This document shows, one piece after another, positions 42,901 through 52,740 of a stretch of DNA of 64,000 bases. Numbering within the stretch: position 1 is the first letter of the stretch; every line of letters starts with the position of its first letter. The stretch lies in the NCBI GenBank assembly GCA_000727475.1, contig KL647304.1, forward strand, positions 2,373,694 through 2,437,693, in the 5' to 3' direction. The notes under the pieces are model-generated. The model searched no databases, was not told the origin of the DNA, and saw nothing but the letters and a program-made list of their open reading frames with translations. The stretch is from Sarcocystis neurona (Eukaryota > Apicomplexa > Conoidasida > Eucoccidiorida > Sarcocystidae). Made by a program: the position numbers and the translations under genes.

Positions 42901-45624
42901 TCTCTGCTGCTGCTGCTGCTGAAAGTGCTGCTCGGCCTGCAGGCCGCTCCAGCCTTGCTGCGCGTGCGGTGGCGGCTGCCGCCTGTGCCTTCCCAGAATT
43001 GCCAGCTGGTGCTTCTGGTGATCGACGTGCTGCAGCAGCAGCTCAGGAGGGGATTCCTGTAGGTGCAGAGACGGGAACGGAGGAAAAACATGCTCCGCCG
43101 CCGCTCCTCCCGCGGCTCCGAAGAAAAGGGCTTCTCCACAGCAGGACGTAGTTATCGCCGAGGAAACCGAAGTGCTTTGCAAGGAGCATGCAGCCGCAGC
43201 ACAAAGCTGTTGCAGAAGCTTTTGCTCGCCGGCAGCCGCAGCTGCGAAGTTCCTGGCGGGGCTACTCGGCAGCATTATATCTCCGAAGCACGTGGCCCCG
43301 TCCACCATCATTGTCCTGCCGTTATTAGGGGAGCCAAGGACTCCTTCACTGCTGCGTCTGCTGGTCCTGCGCGCGGCTCTCTCTTCCGGCTGCTGCTGTG
43401 CACCAGTTAAAACATTCATGACCAGCATTTCCTGCTGCAGCAGCTGACGCTGCCCGGCGCGAGGGGGCGGCGGCGTTAGTAGCAGTTGCGGCGGAGCGAG
43501 AAACGGAGACTCCAGCCGCTGGTGCTGCAGCTGCTCGTTTCCAAGTGGAGTTTGCCTCATCATCATCATGTGCTGCTGCCGACACTGCACCTGGTGCTGC
43601 TGGTGCAATTGCTGCTGCTGTGGTGGACGATGGTACAGTAGAGAGGGGTGCAGCAGCAACATCGGCTGCTGCATGCAGGGGAAGGGCTGCGGCAGCGGTG
43701 TGAGCCCGTAGAACTGCTGCTCCACTTCTCCGGCTGCTGCGCCACCCATGCTGCCGTACGGCCCCTGCAGCTGCTGCATACCTGCAGCTGCCGGCGAAAG
43801 AACAGGTACAGCAGCAAAAGGCGGGGGAGAAGCCGCTGCAGCGTGGACTTGCGGTGGAGGATTGGGCTCTGCTGCCGTCTGCAATGTAGGAATTTCCATA
43901 GAAGAACATCTTCTCTTGCACCGGTGGCTGGCGCAGTCTGCTGTCATTTCTTGTACCTGACCGCACTGCAGCTCTCCTCCCTCTGTGTCTGTCCCTGGCG
44001 CTGCTCTTGCTGGAGCTCCTGCGGCTGATCCTGCTAGTTCTGCTGGTGTTACTGTTGCTGCCGCTGCTGTTCCACGCGGAGGAAGTGCACTAGGCCTCGG
44101 AGATTCCATCGTCACCGTGCAGCCAGATTTCTCCCTTTCATCTTGCTGCTGCTGCTGCATTCTACCTTTCGGCTGTTGCTCCTCCTGTTGCTCCCGCTTT
44201 CCTGCTTCTTCTCCTCCGAAGGCTGCAGCTGCTGCGGCACCTTCTTTCCCCCTCCCTTCCACGGGTCCCGCTGTGGCACTACTTCCTCCTGCTGAGGTGG
44301 CTTCTGCCACTGCCTCTGCCACTGCCTCTGCCGCTGCCTCTGCCGCTGCTTCTGCCGCCGCCTTTGCCGCTGCCTCTGCTGCCGCTTCTGCTGCTGCTTC
44401 TGCTGCCGCTTCTGTTGCTGCTTCTGCTGCTGTTTCTCTTGTTTCTTCTGCTGCATTTCCGCCCACTCTGCCATCTGCAGGTGCACCGTCTGTCAGTGTT
44501 CGTGTCTCCGCCGTTGCCGCTGGTCCCTCCCCTTCCTCAGGAAGGTGGAAGGAAGAAGCACGAGGTGGAACGCATGCTGCCGCGCTATTGCTATTCTTTG
44601 CAGAAGGCGGCAACAGAGCAAATAGTGCGCCGCCGCTGCTTACGGGACTCGACAGAGCAATGGTATTGCACGACTGCATGCACATACATGTTTCTACGGG
44701 CATGCGTAGTAGCGAGGGGAGAGCAGCAGCAGCACCAGTAGGTCGACAAGCACTCTCGCAGCAGCAGTTGCAGGACGACGTGAACCCGACGGGTGGCGGA
44801 GAAGGGAAGGAAATCCAACAGCAGGATGAAGTACAAGCTGCTGGTGCTCGCCGTGCGCCTTCTTCAAACGCGTCGAGAGGAGAAAAAGCTGCAACCGTAG
44901 TCAATATGGGACTGCCGCTGCTGTTGGTCCTCCGGCTCTCGCGCCACTCCATCATCATATCATCGCCGGGCATGTATCCAAATGCTGATCCTGTTGCGGC
45001 TTCTGTTCCCGCTGCTCTTCCTCGTCCTGCGCCCTGCATTTGCGCTGCTACCGCGGCCTCTCCGGTCACTTTTCTGCTGGTGCTGCTGCTTCTCCTGCTG
45101 CAGATGCCGCCGCCCCCGAGGTCCGGCACCTGCAGGTAGTAGCTGCTGCTCGCGACTACTCCATGTTCCACCCTCCGGTTTTGCTCCCGTCGGGTCTGCT
45201 CAAAAGTTGCTTCCGCTGTTCCCGCTGCAGCTTCCCCCCCTGCCTTTCCTTCCTCTGCGTCTTCTGCTGGTGCTGTTTCCACAATCCGCAAAGAAAAGCC
45301 AGAACCAACAGAGGGCGACAACACCACACGAGACTCCCGCGGCACCTTCAACTCCTCCTGCGGCTGCGTCTCCTCCTGCGCGGGCTGCTGCTCCGCATTC
45401 TGCTGCTCCTGCTGGGTCTGAGGCTGCTGCTGCCGCTGTGGTTGCACCTGCTGCTGCTGCTGCTGTGACTCCCCACTCTGCTGCTGTGGCTGGGACGGCT
45501 GCGGTTGTTCATGAGGCTGCAGCAATGTCAGGCAAGGTGTATCGACGAAGAGAAGGCTGCTGCTACGCGGGGGCGGCGTGCAGCGCCTGTCTCTTCCTCT
45601 GAAGAAGATGCACTCATCCATCAT
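30963..45624 (-). CDS. Ser/Thr protein kinase, CAMK-like, with Gln-rich N-terminal extension and DFD motif
   Basis: Exons 45624-41723, 39814-39694, 39034-38900, 37967-37074, 35980-35539 and 32656 to 31455 or 30963 join in matching phase, giving up to about 2,395 residues. Catalytic landmarks: glycine loop LGSGYTASV (about 1270-1278), VAIK lysine 1293, helix-C Glu about 1314, HRDIKLDN (1389-1396), DFD (1653-1655) instead of DFG, GTREYMAPE (to 1687), SDMWSVGVVLYVLLDGHFPF (from 1697) and RLSRAYDALCHPWL (to about 1841). These identify an active-type kinase that phosphorylates Ser/Thr. The GTREYMAPE and DGHFPF words resemble the CAMK group, but no EF hands or calmodulin site were seen. Inserts of about 250 residues (between HRD and DFD) and about 60 residues (after DGHFPF) swell the domain to nearly 600 residues. 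The start is one of two adjacent ATGs (45624 or 45621). The 3' end is uncertain. Confidence 0.82.
31455..32656 (-). CDS. kinase exon 6: end of catalytic domain and Pro/Ala-rich tail
   Basis: It starts after CTGCAG with the remainder of Ala then YDALCHPWLEAI, the end of kinase subdomain XI. A proline-, alanine- and glycine-rich tail of about 390 residues follows, without a domain. The frame stays open to a stop at 30963. Beyond the good donor CAG|GTCAGT (31454-31449), however, it turns into Cys/Leu reading of a sense CTG tract, as seen in the introns of these genes. The exon is therefore placed to 31455, and the true C-terminus probably lies in an unidentified downstream exon. Confidence 0.65.
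32657..35538 (-). other. kinase intron 5
   Basis: A 2,882-base intron from GTGCGT to CTGCAG. It contains a sense-strand pyrimidine-rich 5' part (35250-35538), TA/CA microsatellites (33230-33250, 33380-33400, 33790-33900, 34340-34530) and a short CAG run on the plus strand at 32995-33012. A possible tiny plus-strand spliced frame lies at 32812-33171. Confidence 0.65.
32812..33171 (+). CDS. possible antisense two-exon small ORF within kinase intron 5
   Basis: On the plus strand, acceptor-like TTTTTTACTATAG precedes ATGAATGCAG, followed by donor GTAAGA (32822). An acceptor ATAACAG lies at 32941-32947. Joining 32812-32821 to 32948-33171 gives an uninterrupted 77-codon frame starting MNADSGIFAPAKRQRTRQ. 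An alternative frame of the second block reads as a coiled coil (AYLRQQRDRERVKQQ). There is no recognisable domain, and it may be fortuitous. Confidence 0.15.
35539..35980 (-). CDS. kinase exon 5: APE, helix F, second insert, helix H
   Basis: It begins APECYRGCYSTASDMWSVGV, reads on to VLYVLLDGHFPF, then an Ala/Gly/Gln-rich insert. It ends with RGFRVDPVIQQKHPLAVDLL and RRLLTYDPAKRLSR plus one base at donor GTGCGT. Acceptor TTGCTTCAG. The last base joins CG of exon 6 as GCG (Ala). Confidence 0.85.
35981..37073 (-). other. kinase intron 4
   Basis: A 1,093-base intron from GTACGT to TTCAG. It holds interrupted CAG on the plus strand at 36600-37050 (CTG in sense), TA/TG microsatellite at 36300-36370, and an A-rich block with an A run at about 36220-36230. 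No exon is needed, because GTREYM and APE join directly. Confidence 0.7.
37074..37967 (-). CDS. kinase exon 4: catalytic loop, ~250-residue insert, DFD, activation segment
   Basis: It opens VLHRDIKLDNVMFRQM after acceptor TGAACTGTAG and closes GTREYM at donor GTACGT; the next exon completes the APE motif. Between the catalytic loop and ALIDFDMCLLL lies an insertion rich in Ala, Ser, Pro and Gly (about 37180-37930). Ala runs there come from GCN codons, not Leu. The magnesium-binding triplet reads Asp-Phe-Asp. Confidence 0.85.
37968..38899 (-). other. kinase intron 3
   Basis: A 932-base intron from GTATGA to CTGTAG. It is TACA/TA/CACG-rich without a triplet array. Apparent frames are Tyr/Cys/His-rich microsatellite translations. 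Confidence 0.65.
38900..39034 (-). CDS. kinase exon 3: hinge to helix E
   Basis: Exactly 45 codons, opening VMERCWGTDMVDYVLRHPPA (hinge VMERC) and closing with LLLGVHVLHSNR, the helix that leads to the catalytic loop. Acceptor GAGGTGCAG, donor GTATGA. Phase 0 at both ends. Confidence 0.8.
39035..39693 (-). repeat. kinase intron 2 with CTG (sense) repeat
   Basis: A 659-base intron from GTAAGT to GGTGCAG. Positions 39060-39360 and 39590-39680 are interrupted CAG arrays on the plus strand (CTG in sense). Open frames over 100 codons in all frames result from the repeat. Confidence 0.65.
39694..39814 (-). CDS. kinase exon 2: helix C and beta 4-5
   Basis: A 121-base exon encoding LIAADAYYRAVYEKLAQLPR then CQHLLVPPVTLLETRTHFYI. 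It supplies the helix-C glutamate (E in VYEKL) and the beta strands leading to the hinge. Acceptor CTGCACCAG and donor GTAAGT; it leaves exon 2 in phase 0. Confidence 0.75.
39815..41722 (-). other. kinase intron 1
   Basis: A 1,908-base intron from GTAGGC to CACCAG. It contains TA/TACA microsatellites (40060-40090, 40390-40440, 40630-40645, 41105-41130) and a C run at about 41364-41377. A diverged duplication is also present: CATATCAACTATAATTCTTT followed by ACGTTGAAACGCAG recurs near 40439 and 40560. Confidence 0.65.
41723..45624 (-). CDS. kinase exon 1: Gln-rich extension, Ala-Glu helix repeat, RGG box, glycine loop, VAIK
   Basis: One open frame of 1,300 codons plus two bases. It starts MMDECIFFRGRDRRC and has Gln runs from sense-strand CAG at 45350-45530 and throughout 42240-43650. 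An Ala-Ala-Ala-Glu repeat made of a 12-base unit lies at about 44308-44445. An Arg/Gly-rich box lies at about 41875-42160, immediately before the kinase domain. The domain begins near IKDINDYYVMGRKLGSGY and the exon ends in KRKQ plus two bases at donor GTAGGC. Those two bases join the first base of exon 2 as AAG (Lys). GTAGGC is a weaker donor than the others, so this junction is the least certain of the kinase model. Confidence 0.78.
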
Positions 45625-48600
45625 GAAGGTGAAAATCAAGATAAATTTTTCTACTAAAAAGGAACACGTCCTTTGTTTTCTTTCCTCTTCTATACACGTA
45701 CTGAAGGCGGGGACATCCAGTGGTCCAGGGCATACACATATATGGATTAAGAAAATTTTAGTGAAAGAGTTTCCACTTAAAGAAGCAGATACTCACACTC
45801 ATGCACACCTATAAATTGTATGTCTCTCTTTGAAACGAATGACTAAGAGAAACGAATGTTAATAGTATACACATCCTAGAACGCCTCTTCGTTCTCCTAC
45901 ACGCGAAGAGTTCGGTGCTTTACGATGGAGATGGAAGTAAAAGCTTCGAATTTCACCTGTCCGTTGAATTTCTTTTTCTACCTGAAAAGTGACGGCCGAG
46001 GATTCCGGCCTATCACGCATTACACTTATTACACCCTTGATGCAATAGTATAGCAAATATACGTATCCGGCACATACACGTGTGCATGTCAGCTACATCA
46101 GTTATCGACAAAAGGCCATCTTTCGCACTTATATCCGCATATAACTCCAGGGTTTTTCACCTTCCGGGCGTCCACAAGCTTCATTCTTTACACACACACA
46201 CACGCAGAGAAAGAGATGGCTTCCACCCTGCCAACGTACAGAACCTTTCGAGGTTCCTCAGTACGCCTACACGTGAGCCCCAGAAGCTACATATACATAT
46301 ATATACATATAGAGAGAGAATGATTGTTTGGAGTCACGGGTTGACCGACGAGTGAATCAATCCCCTACTGCCCTGCAACTGCAAATATACAGATACATAC
46401 ACAGAATACGGATGTACGTGTGTGTTTTACTTCGGTTTCTACACATGAGGAACTTGGTCGTATAAATTCGTACGTGTCTGCAGAGTCCCACGTCCATGCC
46501 TCCTCGTTCAAGCTGCATACAGATGTACATACTACACGCGTGCGCCTACGTCTACGTGAGCTCAAGGTTTGAAATAAAGAGCGGACAGATTCTGTTCTAG
46601 AAAAAGAAAGCGGCTTAGCTCGCGGCTGCTGAGGCGCCCACGTCTATTTACTTGAAAGTATAGGGCTTTTGCAATTATACCCCTTCTGGAAAGGTCGACT
46701 CATCCGAAAAATGGCCGACGGATCGGCACGACTATACATCTACCTATGTGTCTGTACGTACATATATACATATATATATATATATATATACATACATGTA
46801 TATGTACATGTGTACATGTACATGGGTTAATGCGATATGAACGTATGGTGCGGTATGGCTGCACTTGTCATCTGCAAGAAGAATCAAGGTGCGAGTTTAT
46901 CTTTGTGGATAAACGACTTCAGTAGGCACTTGCAGCTTTACTCACATACATACGTGTATATATACGTATACATGCACACTAGTTTATGTACATATATATA
47001 GTGTCCATAAAGCACAAGCGAGTGTTACTTGCATATGTGTAGGTACTAATGCATCTACCCCACGCACGCACATAGAACAGCATATCTCCGCTCATCACGT
47101 AAGTATAACAGGCCCACGTGCCTGCGCAGAGTCGCTGTATCCTTAAAATTGACTCTTGCGCAGAAACATATGCCTACGCCCGCATAGGTTGGGTTGGTGA
47201 GGGGCTCAGGCATGGAAAGTGCTGTCCACAGAGCGAAGGCGCTTCGACTTATCTATGGACTGACCACTAGGTTCCGATATACATAAGCGTCCGTATATAT
47301 TTGTCCACGAAGATCTGCATTTACTGTCCGACTTACGTACGCACACACGTGAATACGGAGGGCTATACCTTTTTAATATCCGTAAGTTTATATGCGTGTG
47401 TTCGTTGGTCGACATTTGTAAGAGACAGAAGCGTCTTTTTTAATGGGGGAGTGGGTGCACAAGTCGTTTGTGTGTATCTATGTATATACGTAACTATTTC
47501 AGGAGTGTGTAGGATTTTTCCTGTAGGTGTACTTTATATATTCTGCGAGTCACAACGCGTAGGGACCACCCTTATACGTACACGAACTTCTCACAGACAC
47601 ATGCAGTTTATATAAGTTTCTCAAGAATTTTGTCTAGAAATTTATTCTGCTGTGCGGCAAGTTGCCGTAAGTTTATGGGAGTACAATCACGCAACCCTGT
47701 GCCTGAGCTCATCGTACTGCTATAAATTACACACAAGTCAGTGCAACTTGCAGGAGGAGGCAATGGATTTCACTCGCAGTTTTGCTACGTCAACGGTGGC
47801 GCGCGGCAGACAGAGAAGCGAGTGGACGCGAAAGAAGAAAGACACCGGTGCTCTTCAGTCCAACTTCATTTAAAGTCGAATCTTCCCAGAAGATACATGT
47901 ACTAATATCTACTTCCTCAAAGATCCACTATTTTTCAGCTCAAGCTTTTTGCACACCAGAGGGAAGACTCTGTGGAGAAGGATGCACACGTACCAACACA
48001 CTCATTCTGGTCCACGCACAGATCTGCAGAGAGTCGACGACTTGTCGAAGAAATACTCTTGCGTGACCGTCGGCAGCCGCGCCCGGTTAACACTATAGAC
48101 GCATATTCTGATACATGATCATTCATATATTTACCTGTGCGTCCTCCTGCTTGCATGGGCGTCTTCGACTTATTCTTGAGTCTCTTGCTTGAAAATGTGT
48201 ATACATACGATTCGCCCTACGTGTGCGTCAAGTTCTCCGCTAGAGAAGTCAAATAAATGCACATATATGTGTGTATATATATATATCTATGTCAAACCTG
48301 CTTGAGTCAGAGGAGGTACTAAGGCGCGTCTCCCAGACATCTACAACGCAGTGTGATGTACTTACGTGCAACGCAGCTGCTGCAATGGTACACACACAAC
48401 CCTTCGCAGGGAAGAGATAAAAGGAATCAACGAGAGAAAAAGGGCAACGTTTGTCCACGAGCTACATGAAAGCAGTCTGCAGATAAACTGACAAACTCTT
48501 CTCTGGACACTTGACGCGTATCTCAATTTGCCGCCTTTCTACAAGGGCGCACAAACAGAGAGATATGCTGATGCCTCTGACGACGATGCTTCACTACCCT

Positions 48601-48700
48601 CAGAAACAGCTTCTCTTCCAGTGCCGTAGTGAAGCACTAGTGAGAGATCACTAACGTGACTCAAGCACGCCTGTACCACCGTTCAAGACAGATACGCTTG
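45625..48700. other. intergenic region upstream of the kinase gene
   Basis: The A/T-rich segment directly upstream (45640-45850) should include the kinase promoter and leader. It is followed by CATA/TACA microsatellites, including an AT run at 46771-46790, and unique sequence with no domain-bearing frame. No transcription signal could be assigned. Confidence 0.45.
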
Positions 48701-51468
48701 TGCAAAGAAAGACGAGAACACATACACATATATATACATATATGCAGAATTATGTGTGGTCAAGGGGGTGTCAATGTATACCTGTGTACCTACATTATTT
48801 GAAATACACGTTGTACAAAAAGCTGTCCCGCACCAGCTGGCGAGGTCAAGGGTGTGCCGTTCTTTATGAAAACGTGTGGAATCTTTCTTTTCTTCCATTT
48901 GCCTCAAGGCGAAGACAAAAAGTCAGACGTAGCTTGCCCGGCAAAACATATACGAAGAAGTGTAGTAGATCAAATTGTTCCGGAAAGTAGGCGGTCACTG
49001 TTCTCTTACATCGCCTGTATCCGGTTGCTTCAAGGTGCAGATTGCCTTTTCCCAGCAGGATAGAATAACTGCTAGCATATCAGCGGTTCTCTATACTGGA
49101 TCTTGACTCTCTCCTACAGGCTCGCCTGACGTATATATGAAGGCCCTTATTATAAACTCAAAGTCTCTGGGGAGCAGCACTAAGTCATTTGCACGCTAGC
49201 ATAGGACCTGCTCAACGATACCCGATTTTATGCAGCCAGTGCTTAACAAGTGGGGCAAACCTCCCTCTTCAGTACACGGCAGCCCAGAATAACACTGGTA
49301 TACAGCTTACATGATTCTACGTATAATGTGCGCTCACGAGGCGTGCACTGTAGTTGCCAGCTCGACCTGCTGCATAAAACGGTCTGCTGCGGAAAATGAG
49401 ATAGCCGGCGCCCTACAAAGTGTGAAGAGATCTCAGTGAAAAACGCACGACCGATGGTCGTGTCCAGTAATTGGAATGCAGAAACGTACAGTCCAGTATT
49501 TTTTGATCTCCGTGTTACACGCACATGTGTTTCCGTGAGAGAGCCACGTCATTCATGTTTTTACAACGTTGACTAACACGCCCCGTATGTGTGTGTGTGT
49601 GGAGTGTCTTCTGTACCGTACTTCACGCCGCCACACTACCGTTGATACATAATTGTAACCCTCAACCTCCAAAATGCATCTCTGCACACACACTGCTGCA
49701 ATGAAAAACGGCATACCCCTTGATACACGGGTTTCCGTCCAGTCTAATCTATATTTCGACTTTTATCGCTGCTGCCACTGCGTGACGTCTTTATATAATT
49801 CGCCCGAGCACAGAAGCTGCTGCAGAAGTCGCGGAACCAGCCAAAGGATGCAACGACATTGAAAAAGAATGAAGTCGTCGATGATGGGCTTCCGATTGTC
49901 GCTGCTGCGGAATATTTTAGCACACCAGCCATCGCATGTTCCCAGTACTTGCGCCTGCAAGTGTGTGTACAGAAAAGCCAGAAGACACGAATTAGTGAAA
50001 ATAAACGCTTGAAGAACCGGCGTTTCGCTCAATTGCCACGGGAAGACCGCACTCAGCGTGCGTCCGCATATATGTGGGACGGATTTGCATTTGAAGAGCC
50101 GACAAACGTGGTCTGGTGAAAGAAGATGTCGGCAGAGAAGAGGCAGGTGTGGAACCCGTCCGTGAGAAAGTTCTCAGTAGGTATACACACGCATTTACCG
50201 CCGTACCGGACCACCCACGAATGTGCAGCAAAGCGTTCAGTACCCACGAGATGCCACATACTGCAACTGCTAGCGCAGGAGTGTCAGTTTGACGCGTTCG
50301 CGGACAGTTTCGAATAAATCTGTAGACGTCGCCGCGTTAAAAAGTTTCCCGAAGTCTCGTGTCCAGTTCTTCGTCTGCCTAGACTTCTAGTGTACCGCGC
50401 ACGCTTGATGCAATCACGCGACGGCGAATGCACACGTGTACATGTTTACGTTCAAACATACGCATGTGCACATATATGTCAACTTCTACGGGCATATACA
50501 AGCGTGTGTAGCGGTAGAAGCTTGCGCAGATGCGTGGGCGTTTCACAGCTGCGCAAGCGTGCTAATGTTGAACGACGTCAGATGCTCGTCACGTCTTAAA
50601 AACTCGAATATTTCTCTGTATGAGCCCAGTAGAGGGGGCGCGACTACTTTTCGACCTCAATACGCTTCGCCAAGAGTCGCACCCTGAGAAACATCTGCAA
50701 ATACACGGCAAAACGTGAAAATAGCCACACGGGACAGCACGAGAAGGCACCAGAAGGTCATGCCCTAAAGAAGCTTCGAATGAGCGTGAACACGAACGAG
50801 TGGAGGCAAAAGTCACTTGCATCTCGGCGGCCTTACTTGCCTTGCCGTCCTCCTTTTTCCTTCTCTGCTACTGAGCAGAGGCGGTAGCAGCTGTGGTGTT
50901 GCTGTTGCTGTTTGTGTCGCAACGGGCCCGCATGAGGGGAGACTAGACACAGCGCGTCAACAGGAAAAGTGGAAAAAATGTCAACAGGCGGAGACACTTT
51001 GCTCGTTGGTGTATAAAACGCCTGTCTGAAGTGTGAAATGCAGGAATTACACAGTTGGATTTCTCACGTGTCTAACAACAACCAACACCGGCAGCAAAGT
51101 CGCTACTGAAGGCTGCAGCAGCAGCAACTGTGGGGAAGCACTACGGGTACGCGTAGTAACAGCAGGCAAGTTCATGCACGCGAGAAAGATTTCACAACTC
51201 AGCAGGACGAAAACCACGAATACGCAGAGTAGCAGCGGGCGGGATCATAAACACGGAAGAAATATCGCACCGTAGGGCGAGACGCTCTAACACTGTACGC
51301 GCAACCATTGCGAAATTCTAGCGTCCCTTAAGGACCCCGGTTGCTGCTGCCGCTGGTACGGCAGCAGGCACGGGCCGCCGCGGGGTAGGCTGGGTAGGCA
51401 TCAAGAGAAGCACCACCGAAGACACGAGAAGTCAACAGCAAGCGCAGCACCACCGTCGACACCAGATG

Positions 51469-51657
51469 CTACAGGGGGAGCACTAGAAAACCAGCAACCG
51501 CAGCCGCAGACACATCACCGGCAATAACAATAGCGTCGCCGGCAGACAGGACACCGACATCAGAAGCAGCAGCAGGAGGGACAAAACACCAGAACAGGAA
51601 GGCTGTGGCTACGAGCACCACGAGCGACGAGCAGGCCTCTGCTGATACCCGCAGCAT
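51469..51657 (-). CDS. possible 5' exon of a secreted or membrane protein, unsupported
   Basis: An ATG-initiated 62-codon frame begins MLRVSAEACSSL, continues with a hydrophobic stretch (VVLVATAFLFWCFV) and then PPAAAS. This has the layout of a signal peptide with a small-residue cleavage region. After an Ala/Val/Gly-rich stretch the frame stops. It lies in decayed CAG-type sequence, and the opposite strand is open too, so coding is doubtful. Confidence 0.18.
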   Translation of the reverse strand: MLRVSAEACSSLVVLVATAFLFWCFVPPAAASDVGVLSAGDAIVIAGDVSAAAVAGFLVLPL

Positions 51658-52080
51658 CTGATGGACTGGGAACTAGGCTGACCCGAAAAAAAGACAGCGC
51701 TTGTTACGTGCGTTATTCGAGAGTGTTACGGACCACGCGAGCGGCGCGGTTGTCACGTGTGAAATCCACCACTACTACTACTACCACCAATGCAATCCAC
51801 GCTCGAACTCACTTTTGCAGACGAGCATCCACATAGCGGGTTGCAGTTGCTGAGGTCCCTCTGCTGTTGCTGCTGTCGCAGCACGTCCTGCTGTCCCTAT
51901 TGGCGGTGCTCGTCCTACGTCTGTATTCTCTGCTAGGGCTGCATTTGGGAGGGCTACTACTGATTCTGCGTCTGTTGCTCACACTGCTCTTGCTGCTGCC
52001 TGCGCATACCTCTCTGTAGCTGCATCAGGCAGGCCCGCTGTCTCCGGAAAGCTGGGGGGTCTCGTGTATCCACCCCTACA

Positions 52081-52740
52081 AGAAGACGACGAGGTGTACC
52101 AAAATAGGAGCAAGCGTACAGAAAGCGAACCGACACCACGTAATACACGATATTGGAGCTGAAATTGCGCAGGACAAACTCAAAGGCATTGAATGACACA
52201 CTGAGACGGCGCAGCGACCATCATTGACAACCATAACACTCGTGCTTGCAGAGCTTGACCCAACCTGCTTGTACTAGGAAAATACGACAGCCACTTCCAC
52301 TATTTTAAGGAGTCCTCGAGTAAAATGTCCCTATTCGAAGGCACATGCAGACGCTATAGCTACTGCGGATGCTACTGCTGTGTTTAATTAGAGTGATTCC
52401 TGATACCACGTGTCGGACGCAAGCATAACGTCGAAATCTGAAAAGTGAGATGGTTGCAGCATCCACGACACCAGCTACGACGCATAGTACTGCTATGAAC
52501 TGCTTGGGTCACTTTCTTCATCCTTCAACATTCGTTCATACACTGACCCCTAGTGCCCAACACGATCGCCCTTAACTTCTGAGTAGTTGGTGAGGGATAG
52601 GACCCAAGAACTCATCGCGAAGACGACAAGCTGTAAAACAACAAGAACATGCGTACAGAAGGCGAGCCGAGTTATCGTGATACACGACACTTCAGTTTGG
52701 AACCGCGTAAAACACGGAATTTCGACTGCGACAACGTTAG
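52081..52740. repeat. diverged direct repeat, two copies ~532 bases apart
   Basis: A block of about 90 bases at 52081-52170 recurs at 52613-52703. Shared words include GAAGACGAC, GCGTACAGAA, GCGA.CCGA and ATACACGA in the same order and spacing. The copies are clearly diverged. Confidence 0.55.

Noticed and set aside
43985..45139. Plus-strand Ala/Ser-rich frame of 384 codons
   Set aside because: Antisense to kinase exon 1, whose sense frame continues into a canonical kinase domain.
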